Assembly (NCBI RefSeq): GCF_019649055.1
Contig: NW_026570362.1
Location: 1 to 64,000 of the forward strand
Direction of reading: 5' to 3'
Source of the DNA: Paramacrobiotus metropolitanus
Taxonomy: Eukaryota; Tardigrada; Eutardigrada; Parachela; Macrobiotidae
Length of the DNA: 64,000 bases
This document shows positions 1-9,420 of the stretch, one piece after another (position 1 is the first letter of the stretch; every line of letters starts with the position of its first letter). The position numbers and the translations under genes were made by a program. The notes beneath the pieces are model-generated. The model made no database searches and was not told the origin of the DNA. It was given only the letters and a program-made list of their open reading frames with translations.

Positions 1-537
1 CTTGCCACGTTCGGCTAAAGACAAATTAATACATTGCCTGCCAAACTAGCAGTTTAAACGTCAAGCTGACGAACTTTGCAGGTGGAGTGACATGTGGAAG
101 ACGAATTGGCTAATATCTGCAAAATAATCACTGGGAACTCAAATACGATTTTGAGAACTCTCTATAGATTCAGTTAGTGCTACTGCGTGGTATTCTTTGT
201 AAAAAATGCGAAAACATCGAAATTTTGGCATAAACGACGGCGTTTTTGCACGTATTCCGGACAATCTGCGAAAGCATCCATGTTTTCACATAAATTGCGG
301 CATTTTTGCAATTAAACAACTTTTCTCGAAATTATGGATATACAAAAATAACAACGCATCTGGAAAGCATACCTGTTTGTATGCCGAATTGACAAACTGG
401 TACGTACGTCGTTACATGCCAAACTGAAAAATGGATACGTTGCCTGCCAAACTGGCAGTCTAAATGTCAATCTGACGAACTTTGCAGGTGGAGTAAGATG
501 TGGGTGACAAATTGGTTAATATCTGCAAAATAATCAG
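1..537. repeat. Diverged satellite monomers, left fragment
   Basis: This is a degenerate copy of the satellite that fills 9421-27470. It keeps the landmarks of that monomer: the gcgaaaacatcga block near 207, the tttttgcacg...ccggacaatctgcgaaa block near 243-270, and the cctgccaaactggcag and ggtggagtgacatgtgg blocks. A second partial monomer starts near 430. Homology stops at about 537, straight after tctgcaaaataatca, where retrotransposon sequence begins. The fragment diverges more from the consensus than the main array does, so it is probably an older array edge. Confidence 0.8.
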
Positions 538-2740
538 AAGGCATGGCAGTGCGAAAACATAATTTAATTCTGCCAGAAATGCAGGAACGACTTTAGGCGG
601 TTGGAACTGAGGTCAGTTTCAGGACCCGCAAGAGAGTGCTTCAGGAGAAAAAGTAAAGGTTAACGGCTAGACCAAACCTACAAACCGTCTTGGGGAGCAA
701 AATCGTTTTTTCCCCAAAACAAAGCGCTCGTCGAAAAAAGGGGTGGTGTTCACTGAAAAGTGTTTCAATGGACGGTTGCGCGCTTATGCTCAGGATGGTA
801 GTGAAAATGTTAACGCCCAACTCCTTGCCAATCATATTTATGTTGCACATTCAAGGCTGCTTAACCTTTAATAAGTATCATGGTACGAGTACAAACTATG
901 CACCAGAACAAACCAGCGTTTACAAAAGAAACACTTCCTCTATGCTATGCTGATCGGGGATCGTACCCATTACACAAATCGCGTTTCCCCGTTGTATTTG
1001 CATAAATATTCGCTGTTTAAAAAACTCTTTCGCCCGCTTTTGGCCAGCTGAAGTCACTATACCGTTTCCAACCGTTTTTAATAGCTTTTTAGTACCGTCT
1101 CCAAATTTTGAAGGCTGCAGCAACGAAATCGTATCTTGTTTGCATCCAAGCGTGTTTCGCCAGTTTATTTCTTTCAGCAAGTTCGGCTGCTGCGCCGGCG
1201 TTCACGGAAGTGCGGTCGATGTACGAGGCCGCAAGCGTGTCCACGCAGGTCACATCCACCGCCAGCGGTTTTCCGCGCTTCCACGGAATGAGGGTGATCA
1301 CATCCGGCCTCTTCTTATCTTTCAGGGATAGACCTTTTGGTTCCATTCTCGAAGGAAAGCCAGCTGATTTCAGGCCCCGAGTGAATTCCGCGCTGATTCC
1401 GTCGTGTCGTGGTAATCTTCCGGCAGACCGCTTACAACGAAGTCCGTGCCGGCCCACCACAAACGCATACGTGTGGAGTAACGATCGGTGCTCCCAGACG
1501 CAGCGCGACACTTATGCGAAAGGCGTTGTCATCTAACAGATTACCGAGGCAAGCTGCCGGCAATGCATGAATCCACACGCCTGCTTCCGGGACTGATACC
1601 GCCTTTAGATGGGCAACTTCCTCCTGGGATGTCCGTAGTGCGGTAAGTCTTGAGAACGTCTGCAGGGTTGTCGGTGTGTCCCATGCTTTCTGGACGTGTC
1701 GGAAAGCTTCCGGTGGAAGTTCGTCGGTGTCAGCTTCTAACTTCCAGGCGCGGGTGGCTGTGATGACATCCGTTTCCGTCAGTGTGGAGCATAGTCTGGA
1801 AATCAGTGGGCGCAGCGAAGAAGCCGATGCCAGGTAGGCAGAAGGAGCTAGCTTCTCAGTGCGTCTGATCCCCAAACCCCCGAAACGAACTGGAAGGGAT
1901 GCCTGGAGCCATGTTGGGTGGTCCATCTTTACGTTGGTAATCGTCTCCACAGCCTCGCGAAATGCTTGGTCCAGTTTGTACAGCTCTTTTGGAAACATCC
2001 ATGCGAGAGAGGTGCGTAAAATATGCACTATTTTCGGCACTCCTAGGCAATTCTTCAACAGGAATAGCGCCTGGTGTTTAGGGATTAGCTGCAAGCGGCC
2101 GCTCATAATTTTCAACTGGCTGATCTTCTCATTGATCATCGGAATTACGGCGGCAGGTAGAAGAGGAGATCCGAGTAAGGTTAATTTATCAGCTGTTACT
2201 ATAGCAATTCCGGGGAATAAGCTGCAGAAATCGTTAGCGGCCGCTGTGCGCTGGGTTTCGCTGCCCCCGCACAAGAACACTTCGCACTTCGCAATGTTGA
2301 CTTCCCGGCCGATTTTTTTAGCTTCCAGAATCAGCAGCTGAAAGTTACGGATCACTTCTGTTGGTGTCCCTCCTAATGTCCCATCGTCCATGTACCACGC
2401 GTTCAGGTAAGCCTTAAGTTTGTTGACGATGAACTGCAGAACCAAACAAAACAAAACGGGCCCGAGAGGATCCCCTTGCTGCACGCCGGACTGGGAGGAA
2501 ATAACCGTTTCTTCTAGGAACAGGGAAGAATTTGCCCCGTAACACATTTTCACATTCAAGGAGGACTTCCCATGGCTGCATGGTGACCTCGCGGAGGAAA
2601 TCGTCCTACAGTTCGGCCACGCCCACCGTTGTACCGGTGCCCTGCCCCAGGAAGGGCTTCAAGTTAATGGTGCGAAGTGCACCTCGAAGGGCCAATGCAT
2701 GGCCAAATCAGCAGATTTAGCGTCCTTGGACTGCGGCATA
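538..2740 (-). pseudogene. RLE-type non-LTR retrotransposon, broken copy A (RT, CCHC, endonuclease, 3' UTR)
   Basis: On the minus strand the order is reverse transcriptase, thumb, zinc knuckle, then a C-terminal restriction-like endonuclease. The RT keeps motif B (SGVQQGDPLGP, near 2470-2500), motif C (YMDDG, near 2385) and motif D (VNIAKCEVF). One long frame covers about 1432-2559. A shift then leads into the endonuclease frame (1089-1511), with GLRCKRSAGRLPRHDG, KRPD near 1305 and VDVTC about 15 residues later. The C-terminal block AIQRGNA-like/ICVMGT (QIQRGNAICVMGT) is in a third frame near 965-1000. RT homology extends weakly to about 2740, but the segment holding motif A seems deleted. 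About 538-935 resembles the 3' UTR copies at 46838-47136. At least three frame breaks make it non-functional. The RLE domain with a single RT ORF puts it among the R2/CRE/R4-like early-branching non-LTR elements; the clade is not resolved. Confidence 0.85.
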
Positions 2741-3606
2741 AACGGGAATTTAAAATGGGTTTTATGTGGGAGGGACGAAGCCGCAATAGCTTGACTTCAG
2801 CGCATTTTTGAAGCGGTCTAATCTAGTTTTAAAATTCCTGTAATTCGCAAACAGCTCAAATTTTAGAAACCTCAATTCCAAATGGTGTTGGTTAGATTCA
2901 GTAATCACGTTAAAGTTAAATAAAGTTAAATTTGTTGACTAGTGGATCAGGGGAATTTTTCAAAAGGATACCGCCAACTTGGCGTGAACGGGGTGCATTT
3001 TCGTTGCAGCTCAAGCTGCTGTAATTTATTATATTCCTCTTCGCAGATAAAAACACGGGAATAGAGGAGGGTGTACCAACGTTTTTCTGGGTCACCTTTA
3101 GTGAAAACCAGCTTTCATTTGTGCCGGTTTGTTGCGGAAACGTTCGTGTACGAAATGCAGAATAATTTTGTTCTCCGAACAAAAGGATTCATCAGGCGCG
3201 TTTGCCATGTTTCCTGATTTACTTTTGCCATGTACGCGTAATTTCGAATTCCAAAAGAAGGTATCTGCTTACAGTTTCACTTTCTGAAACGCTTTGCGAG
3301 GTCAACCTTAAGATATGCGACGGTATTATCCATCGTCCAACCACCAAAGCAAACCTAGACAGAATTTGCGGTGTTTGCCTTAAGTTTGTCATTTTTCGGC
3401 AACAATATCCCCAGTGCCAGTTCGATGCAAACTTTTCAGAAGGGCAGACCGCGGGGCTAATAAGAAAGTGTACGTATGCTGTAGATCTTAAGTTTTAAGG
3501 TGACATGACAACCGCTGGTACTCCTTTTTGGCTTTGATGTAACCTTTCTGTGGAAATCATTTTACTTCCTTATATGACGTAATTTCCGACTTCCTTAATG
3601 ATCTCA
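2741..3606. other. Unassigned insert between retrotransposon A and satellite
   Basis: I recognise no gene here. Short open frames exist on both strands (for example minus 2916-3182 and plus 3202-3498), but they show no family motif and have no acceptable splice context. The stretch lies between retrotransposon homology and the point near 3638 where satellite sequence resumes. It may be part of the 5' region of element A or a separate insertion. Confidence 0.4.
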
Positions 3607-3637
3607 TTTCTTTACTTCATTGTATGAAGTAAAGAAA
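3607..3637. repeat. Perfect hairpin at the satellite junction
   Basis: A 14-bp inverted repeat (TTTCTTTACTTCAT and its complement) is separated by only three bases (tgt). Satellite sequence resumes immediately to the right. A hairpin exactly at a junction could be the end of an inserted element. The helitron 3' signature (CTRR after the hairpin) is absent. Confidence 0.75.
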
Positions 3638-4275
3638 CAACGGCGTTTTCGCAAGAAATTCGGACAATCTGCGAAAACATCAATGTTTTCGCATGAAATC
3701 CGGCATCTTAGCAAACAACGACTTTTCTCAAAATTTTGAAATTACAAAAATTGCAGCGCATCTGGAAAACATTGCTGTTTGTATGCCGAATTGACAAACT
3801 AATACGTTGCAGATCAAATTGACCGGTTATATGACAAATTGACAAATTAATACATTGCATGCCAAACTGGCAGTTTAAATGTCAAACTGACGAAAGGTGG
3901 AGTGACATATGGATGGTCAATTGGCTCAAATCTGCGAAATAATCACTGTGAATTCAAATACAATTTTGATAACTCTCTATATAGAATCAGTCAGTGCTAC
4001 TGCGTGGTATTTTTTGGACAAAATGCAAAAACATCGATGTTTCGACATAAAACATGGGGCATTTCAAGAAATCCGGAGAATCTGCAAAAGCATCAATGTT
4101 TTGGCATAAACGACGGCGTTTTTCCAAGAAACCCGGACAATCTGCGAAAACATCGATGCAATTCGGCATCTTAGCAAATCAACGACTTTTCTCGAAGTTA
4201 TGGAATTGTAAAATAATGACGGATTTGGAAAACATGTCTGCTTGTATGCCGAATTGACAAACTGATACGATGCAG
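3638..4275. repeat. Diverged satellite monomers, second block
   Basis: About one and a half monomers of the main satellite family are present. The acggcgttttcgcaag and ctgcgaaaacatcaatgttt blocks occur near 3640-3690, and gaaaacatcgatg-type blocks recur at 4025-4160. The block ends with gacaaactgatacgatgcag, the exact point where the LINE at 4276-5702 has inserted. The rest of that monomer continues on the far side at about 5703. Confidence 0.85.
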
Positions 4276-5702
4276 TTGTCGCCTAACCAATCTGGTTTTC
4301 GTAACTAGCATTCGTGCGAAACTCTACTACTTAAAGTAACGGAAGCATGGAAAAAGGCAATTGATAAAGAAAAGCCGTAGCAGTTCTTTTCCTGATATGA
4401 AAGCTGCGTTACCGTCGGTCTGCCACAATACGCTGCTGATAAAACTCCGAGATATCGGAGTAAAATCATCAGCATTGTCGTGGTTTTACTCCTACTTGAC
4501 TGGCCGGCTGCAGCGAGTCCGAAATGGGAAGCGTGTGTCACAGTGGACGGAAGTAAAAACGGGCGTTCCACAAGTAACGCTGTTTAGTCCGAATTTGTTT
4601 TCTGTTTACCTTAACGATTTTTTAAAAACCATTCGGTGAAGTGCAACTAGAAAGCTTTGCGGACGACACCGTCGGTTACGTTGCTGCCAATAACAAGGCG
4701 GAAGCAGCAACTAAGCTAGAAAGTGCACTCCCCGGAATTGTAGAGTGGTTGAACGCTAACCTTCTTGTCATTAATGAGAAAAAGTCAAAGTTGATGAACG
4801 TTTTTTCTTCGCGCAGTAATGAACAGATACGACCAGCAATCGTGCTGAATGGTCACCAGCTCGAAACATCCGTTAAGCACTTGGGAGTGGTAATTGACCA
4901 GCACTTGAAATGGACCGAACAGTTTAATAAGGTTCAAAAAAGTGTTAGTCATGGAACTGCTCATAAATCGTGCGAAAGACGGCCTGTGCGACTCTCAACG
5001 CATTGGACTTCTCTACGCGTTCGTCCAGTCTCGTCTGGACTACTGTTCTACAGTGTGGAGCAGCGCGTCTGTGTCCTTGCGCGAGAAGCTTGCGGTTGCT
5101 CACCGTAACGTTGTTCGAGCAGTTGCAGACTACTCGAAAACGCCAGTGAATCTACTGATGAATCGCTTTGGAATTCTCCCGCTGTTCACGCGATGGCGGC
5201 ACCCGGAGGCCATCTGGCTGTACAACATTAAACATCCGGGGCCGTTCAACGTACCAGCGTACCTTACCGATATGATCGACCTTGGACCGAAACGGAATCC
5301 ATACAGCTTGCGCAACGCCGACCAAGTGACCATCAAGAAGAGTGCGGCAAGGAAGTGTGGGGAGACGACGCTATCCTGGAGACTGGGAAAACTTCTAGAT
5401 AAAGTTACCGATTGCGGCAGTAATATTCTTGATTTACCTACACTTGGCTGTTTTAGAACCGCTCTGTACACAACTAAATTCTGTTAATCTGTTTTGATGA
5501 ATCGCTTTATGGTGTATTATGTTCAGTATCGCTGTTTTGGTGTATGTGTATGGAGTCTTCAGGTCAGTTTCCCACTCACTGATGTTTTCTAATTAGCGTT
5601 TCGCCAGCCAGGTTTGAAATCCCAGGATAGATGTCATCCTAGCCGGATATGGGCTACCTGCATTGACTCAAATTAAATTAAATTACATTAAATTAAGTTA
5701 AA
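4276..5702 (+). pseudogene. 5'-truncated CR1/Jockey-like LINE
   Basis: The sequence begins inside the reverse transcriptase at the NQSGFR block (near 4286-4305). It continues with a damaged motif A region (DMKAALPSV, near 4397), a motif B region (TGVPQVTLFSPNLFSVYLNDF) and motif C (FADDT, near 4656). The rest follows as LNANLLVINEKKSKLM, then LGVVIDQHLKW and an RT tail up to 5487. Frame changes near 4640 and near 4940 break it. The 3' end is an AT-rich tail of repeated attaaa units (5670-5702), as in CR1/Jockey-type elements. It is inserted within one satellite monomer, between gatgcag and attaatttgttatatgcc. The 5' truncation is typical of target-primed reverse transcription. Confidence 0.85.
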
Positions 5703-6080
5703 ATTAATTTGTTATATGCCAAATTGACAAATTGATACGTTACCTGCCAAACTCGCAGTTTAAATGTCAAGCTGAAGAACTTTGCAAGAGGAGTGTCATG
5801 TGGATGACAAATTGGCCAACATCTTCAAAATAATTATTAGGGATTCAAATAATATTACGATAACTCCTTACAGATGCAGTCAGTGCAACTGCGTAGGATT
5901 CTTGGGAAAAATAGCGAAAACATCGATGTTTTGGCATAAACGACGGTGTTTTTGCAAGAAATCCGGACAATCGGGAAAAACATCGATGTTTTCGCATGAA
6001 ATCGGCATCTTAGCAAATAAACAACTTTTCTCGAAGTTATGGAATTTTAGAATGATGACGCATTTGGAAAGAGATTTGGA
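5703..6080. repeat. Diverged satellite monomer, third block
   Basis: This monomer resumes at ttgttatatgccaaattgac and runs through gaggagtgtcatgtggatgac, the gcgaaaacatcgatgttttgg block near 5916 and a second palindromic block near 5976. It ends near 6080 at gcatttggaaa, where the second RLE retrotransposon begins. Confidence 0.85.
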
Positions 6081-8796
6081 AAGAGGAAATAGATGACAAT
6101 TTCTAACAGAAACACCAAATGTCAGCACTCACAATTAGCAGTAACGGGACGAATGTCCATTTGGTAATTTTCGAAGTGTCTCTTTTTTTTACTGCTGGAA
6201 TATATTTATCTACTCCGGATCGCCCGTGGAGAACTCACGCTTTTGCTGTTTATTACCGTTGAGACCATTGCGATGGCTCTCGGTAAACTGGGTACGTCGT
6301 TGCCTGCTCACGCCTTCTCTACGGGGTTCGTGGGTTACTTTGCTGGCTTTGTCAGCTGTTTTTAGGCTCAAGCTTCATGAAATTTAAGTGCGACCTGTGC
6401 CCAAAAGTCTGCAAGTCATCCCGCGGCCTCGCTGTGCATTGTGAGTCGCAGGTATGCAAGAAAGCCCAACGCAAAGCCCTCCGTCAGCCAGCAGTTCCTC
6501 AGCCTGCAGCTGGCTCTCCTCGCCTTGTAACCCCAGCTCCAGCGCTTGCTGCGGACGCCATGGCCAATAACTCAGCTGGAGCAGCGGCCACACCTCCTTC
6601 GATTCAAAAACCGTTTCAGCCTTCGAAAGAGCGAATTATGCGGCGCATCCCACATGGTGCAAGACCGACCGCTAGAACTTCCCTGCAGAAAGTTCTACTT
6701 CAGGTAGTCAGCCAGAATGACAGTAAGTCCTGGCTGAAGCTACTGACGTTTGCCCCTAACGCTCTTCGGCTGCCTGCAAAATCCAAATCCGAGCGTGATG
6801 GTTCCCTTGCAACAGCGGTGAAGAAAAATCTGGGACTCTACGACCGCGATATTGAGATCCCCCCACGCCGCCCCCTATACCAAAGGCTAAAAGGAACAGT
6901 CAAGACGATCTTGTTCGGCAAGTTGGCCTCAAAATCGACGACGGTTCCGTTTCGGGCGCAATGCGGGTTATCGCGTCTACGGATTCGGTCGCAGCTGTCA
7001 ACTCTAACGTTCGGGAGGATCTCAGAAAGAAGCATCCCAAATGCTCGCCCCCAGTCATGGCTCCGCTCGACCCAGCATCTGCGGGTATCTTTTCGCTTAG
7101 AACCACATTCAGGACGGATGCCAGCGCTTCGCAGAATTGGCTGCTGTGCTCGTTCATTTTAGGGCCAACAAGATCTAGAAGATGTTGCGGGCGTAAACCA
7201 TCTGGACCAGCAGCAGAACCCCGTAAAAAGCTGTGGATCGCTGTAAAGACATCAGCTGCAGACACAGGTGGCGCTCCCTCCGATATCCGTCCCAGGTTTT
7301 TTGGTGGAAAATTGCTGGCACTGCGCAAGAAAGACGGTGGCCTGCGCCCGATAGCGGTTGGATTGAAGCTGCAACGCGTAATAGCCAAAGTCGTTTGCAG
7401 TAAAATGGCTGACCGCGCTACAGCTACTCTCTTTCCTCTGCAGCTTGGTTTCAACGTGCGTGGTGGAGCTGAGGCCATAGTCCACTGTACCAGAAAATTC
7501 GTCGAGTCTGATCCAGAGACTGTAAAAGCTGTTCTTAAATTTGACTTTAGGAATGCCATTAACACTGTGTCCAGAGAAGCTGTGCTAAACATCGCTCACA
7601 CATACTTCCCGGAGTACAGCGCATTCCTCCAATCATTTTATGGATATCACTCGTCCTTGTTCCTAGAAGAACACACTTTGTCGTCTGAATCGGGTGTGCA
7701 GCAGGGAGATCCTTTGGGGCCTTTGTTATTCTGCCTTGCCCTCCACATGTTAGTCATTACCTTGACAACTGAGCTCAATGCCTGGTTTCTTGATGACGGG
7801 ACTTTAGGCAGTTCTCCTGTAAGCGTGCTTGACAACTTTAACCGAATCGTAGCAGAGGCCAGTTCCATTGGGCTGGAGATTAACATTGCCAAATGTGAAT
7901 TGTTTGTGTGTGGAGGAACGGAAAACACCCAGAAAGAGGTAGTTGCCGACTTTGTTGCCGGTCATCCCCAACTCCGCGTCGTATCTAGCGCCTCCTTTAC
8001 ACTGCTCGGAGCCCCTGTCCTTGATGACGCAGTTAGCTCGTCACTCAGTGATAAAGCTTCAGCGTTTACCACAATGTGTGACCGTCTGCAGTTCCTGCCA
8101 CGCCATCATGCTTTGTACCTCCTTAGACACTGTCTTGGTGGGCCGAAAGTCATCTACATGTTGAGATGCTGCAACGCTTGAAGGTATCCACAGAAACTTT
8201 ACGAAATAGATGAGAAGTTACGGTCCTGCTTCCAATCATTGTGCAACGTCAGAACCGCAAACGATGATTACCCGTGTTGGCGACAGGCTAGCCTGCACAT
8301 TTGCAGAGGCGGTATTGGGATACATCGGTCGGAGGAATTAGCACTCCCAGCCTTTCTGGCTTCGATTCATTCCGTATCCGATTTGCTGTCCCTAATGCTT
8401 CCTGGCCATGCGGCGTATGAAATTACAGGCGCTCTTGAGATGTGGAAAAAGAACGCTCGCCTACCTGAACTGCCTGAAGCGAACTTCCGCAAGCAGCAGA
8501 AGACTTGGGGCTTGCCTTTGTGCAACGTGTCTTTGTCCACGCTGCTAGAAGTTTTCCGCAACGATGACCTAACAAAGCCCGCCTTCTTGCTCAGTCAAAA
8601 CCGGAAGCTGGCATTTGGTTAAAAGCATTGCCCTCCGCTCATATTGGCAACCTCTTGGACGACGACACTCTTAAAATCTCAGTGGGGTTGAGATTGGGAG
8701 TTGCTATATGCGAACCGCATGACTGTTTAAAGTGCCATAAGCATGTAAACAAATACGGACACCACGGCCTGTCCTGCGCTTTTTCCGCCGGTAGTA
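6081..8796 (+). pseudogene. RLE-type non-LTR retrotransposon, copy B (zinc finger, RT, zinc knuckle)
   Basis: The protein starts at 6377 with a C2H2-type finger (KCDLCPKVCKSSRGLAVHC...C), usual at the N-terminus of R2/CRE-like elements. A pre-RT region follows (WLKLLTFAPNALRLP...SLATAVKKNLGLY). A shift near 6915 leads to VSGAMRVIASTDS. RT motifs are LKFDFRNAINTVSRE (motif A, near 7540), SGVQQGDPLGPLLF (motif B, near 7690), FLDDG instead of YxDD (motif C, near 7790), LEINIAKCELF and TLLGAP. Thumb blocks (WRQASLHICRGGIGI...LALPAFLASIHS) follow after a stop at 8179-8181. A shift near 8597 gives WLKALPSAHIGNLLDD, then a CCHC-like knuckle (CLKCHKHVNKYGHHGLSC). The copy is cut at about 8796, so the endonuclease is missing. 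A roughly 200-bp internal segment is inverted (separate entry). Confidence 0.85.
7074..7275 (-). other. Inverted internal segment of the RT gene in copy B
   Basis: The RT N-terminal block of this element family lies on the opposite strand here. The minus strand reads APPVSAADVFTAIHSF, then GSAAGPDGLRPQHLLDLV, and ends SEKIPAD. Plus-strand sequence before it ends KCSPPVMAPLDP, and after it resumes DIRPRFFGGKLLALRKKDGG. Re-inverting the segment would restore the expected family order. The plus frame stays open across the inverted part (6961-8181), so a 406-codon frame contains an antisense insert. Breakpoints are uncertain by roughly 10 bp. Confidence 0.85.
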
Positions 8797-9420
8797 GGGT
8801 TGTTAACGGTGCGGTGCGGTGTACACTGGTGCGCCTTCGGTGCGGTTTTTGAAAAGAAACCGCACCTAGCTTACCGGTGTAAGCGAAAAATCGCACCGGA
8901 CGGTGCGGTGAAAAACCAAAATCGCATTGCAATTTTTCACACCGCACCGCACCGGTGTGCACCAGTGTAGCGCAAGTTATTAGCCGAAAGAGCAACTAAT
9001 TACCGATTTTATTATTCATCAGTCTCAACAACTTCTTGGCAGTGCTTTACAGTAGGATACCTAGACTTAATACTCACCAGCGACTGCACCGTGCCAGACA
9101 TTACTAAGTTTAACATTAACTACTGTAAAAACCTACATATCGAGAACTGATTTTTTCTAAATTTTATTGATTAAAACAACTGACGAGCGTGGAAAATCAA
9201 GTCAAAATCTTTCTCCCAGTGCTGTACATTTTCTTCCTTTTGGCAGCCCGGTTGTTGCAGCAGCTGGAGTATCCATTATCAAGCGAGCTTTTAGTACATG
9301 TGAGCTGCGAGTGAAAACTTTTACATGCTACAGAATACAAATGTACGACAGTGGCAGCTCGTGCGCCCCGTGGGCGTGAACCAGCCTACAGCGTTATTTC
9401 ACAGCGTTGCCTAAAGTTGG
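8797..9420. mobile_element. hAT-like transposon relic, first copy
   Basis: Copy B ends abruptly at a block of GC-rich repeats (GGTGCGGTGCGGTG and complements, 8805-8975) arranged as inverted subterminal repeats, a common hAT feature. Near 9200-9310 frames such as LAARLLQQLEYPLSSE and IIKRAFSTCELRVK weakly resemble the C-terminal dimerisation region of hAT transposases. That match spans two frames, so it is a decayed remnant. Satellite sequence begins at about 9421 (ggcgaactttgcagaaggag). The part from 8908 onward recurs at 12178. Family assignment is tentative; clear terminal repeats and a target duplication were not found. Confidence 0.45.

Noticed and set aside
2541-2792. Plus-strand frame with several cysteines resembling a metalloprotease cysteine-rich domain
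   Set aside because: The minus strand of the same stretch carries degraded reverse transcriptase (DDFLREV-type blocks leading into YGANSSLFLEE), so the plus frame is antisense.
3607-3637. Helitron 3' end
   Set aside because: The hairpin is followed by caacgg rather than a CTRR terminus, and no Rep/helicase sequence or 5' TC end was found.
6900-7592. A separate minus-strand gene of 230 codons
   Set aside because: Only its middle part is real RT sequence, and that belongs to the inverted segment of copy B. The rest is antisense of the plus-strand element.
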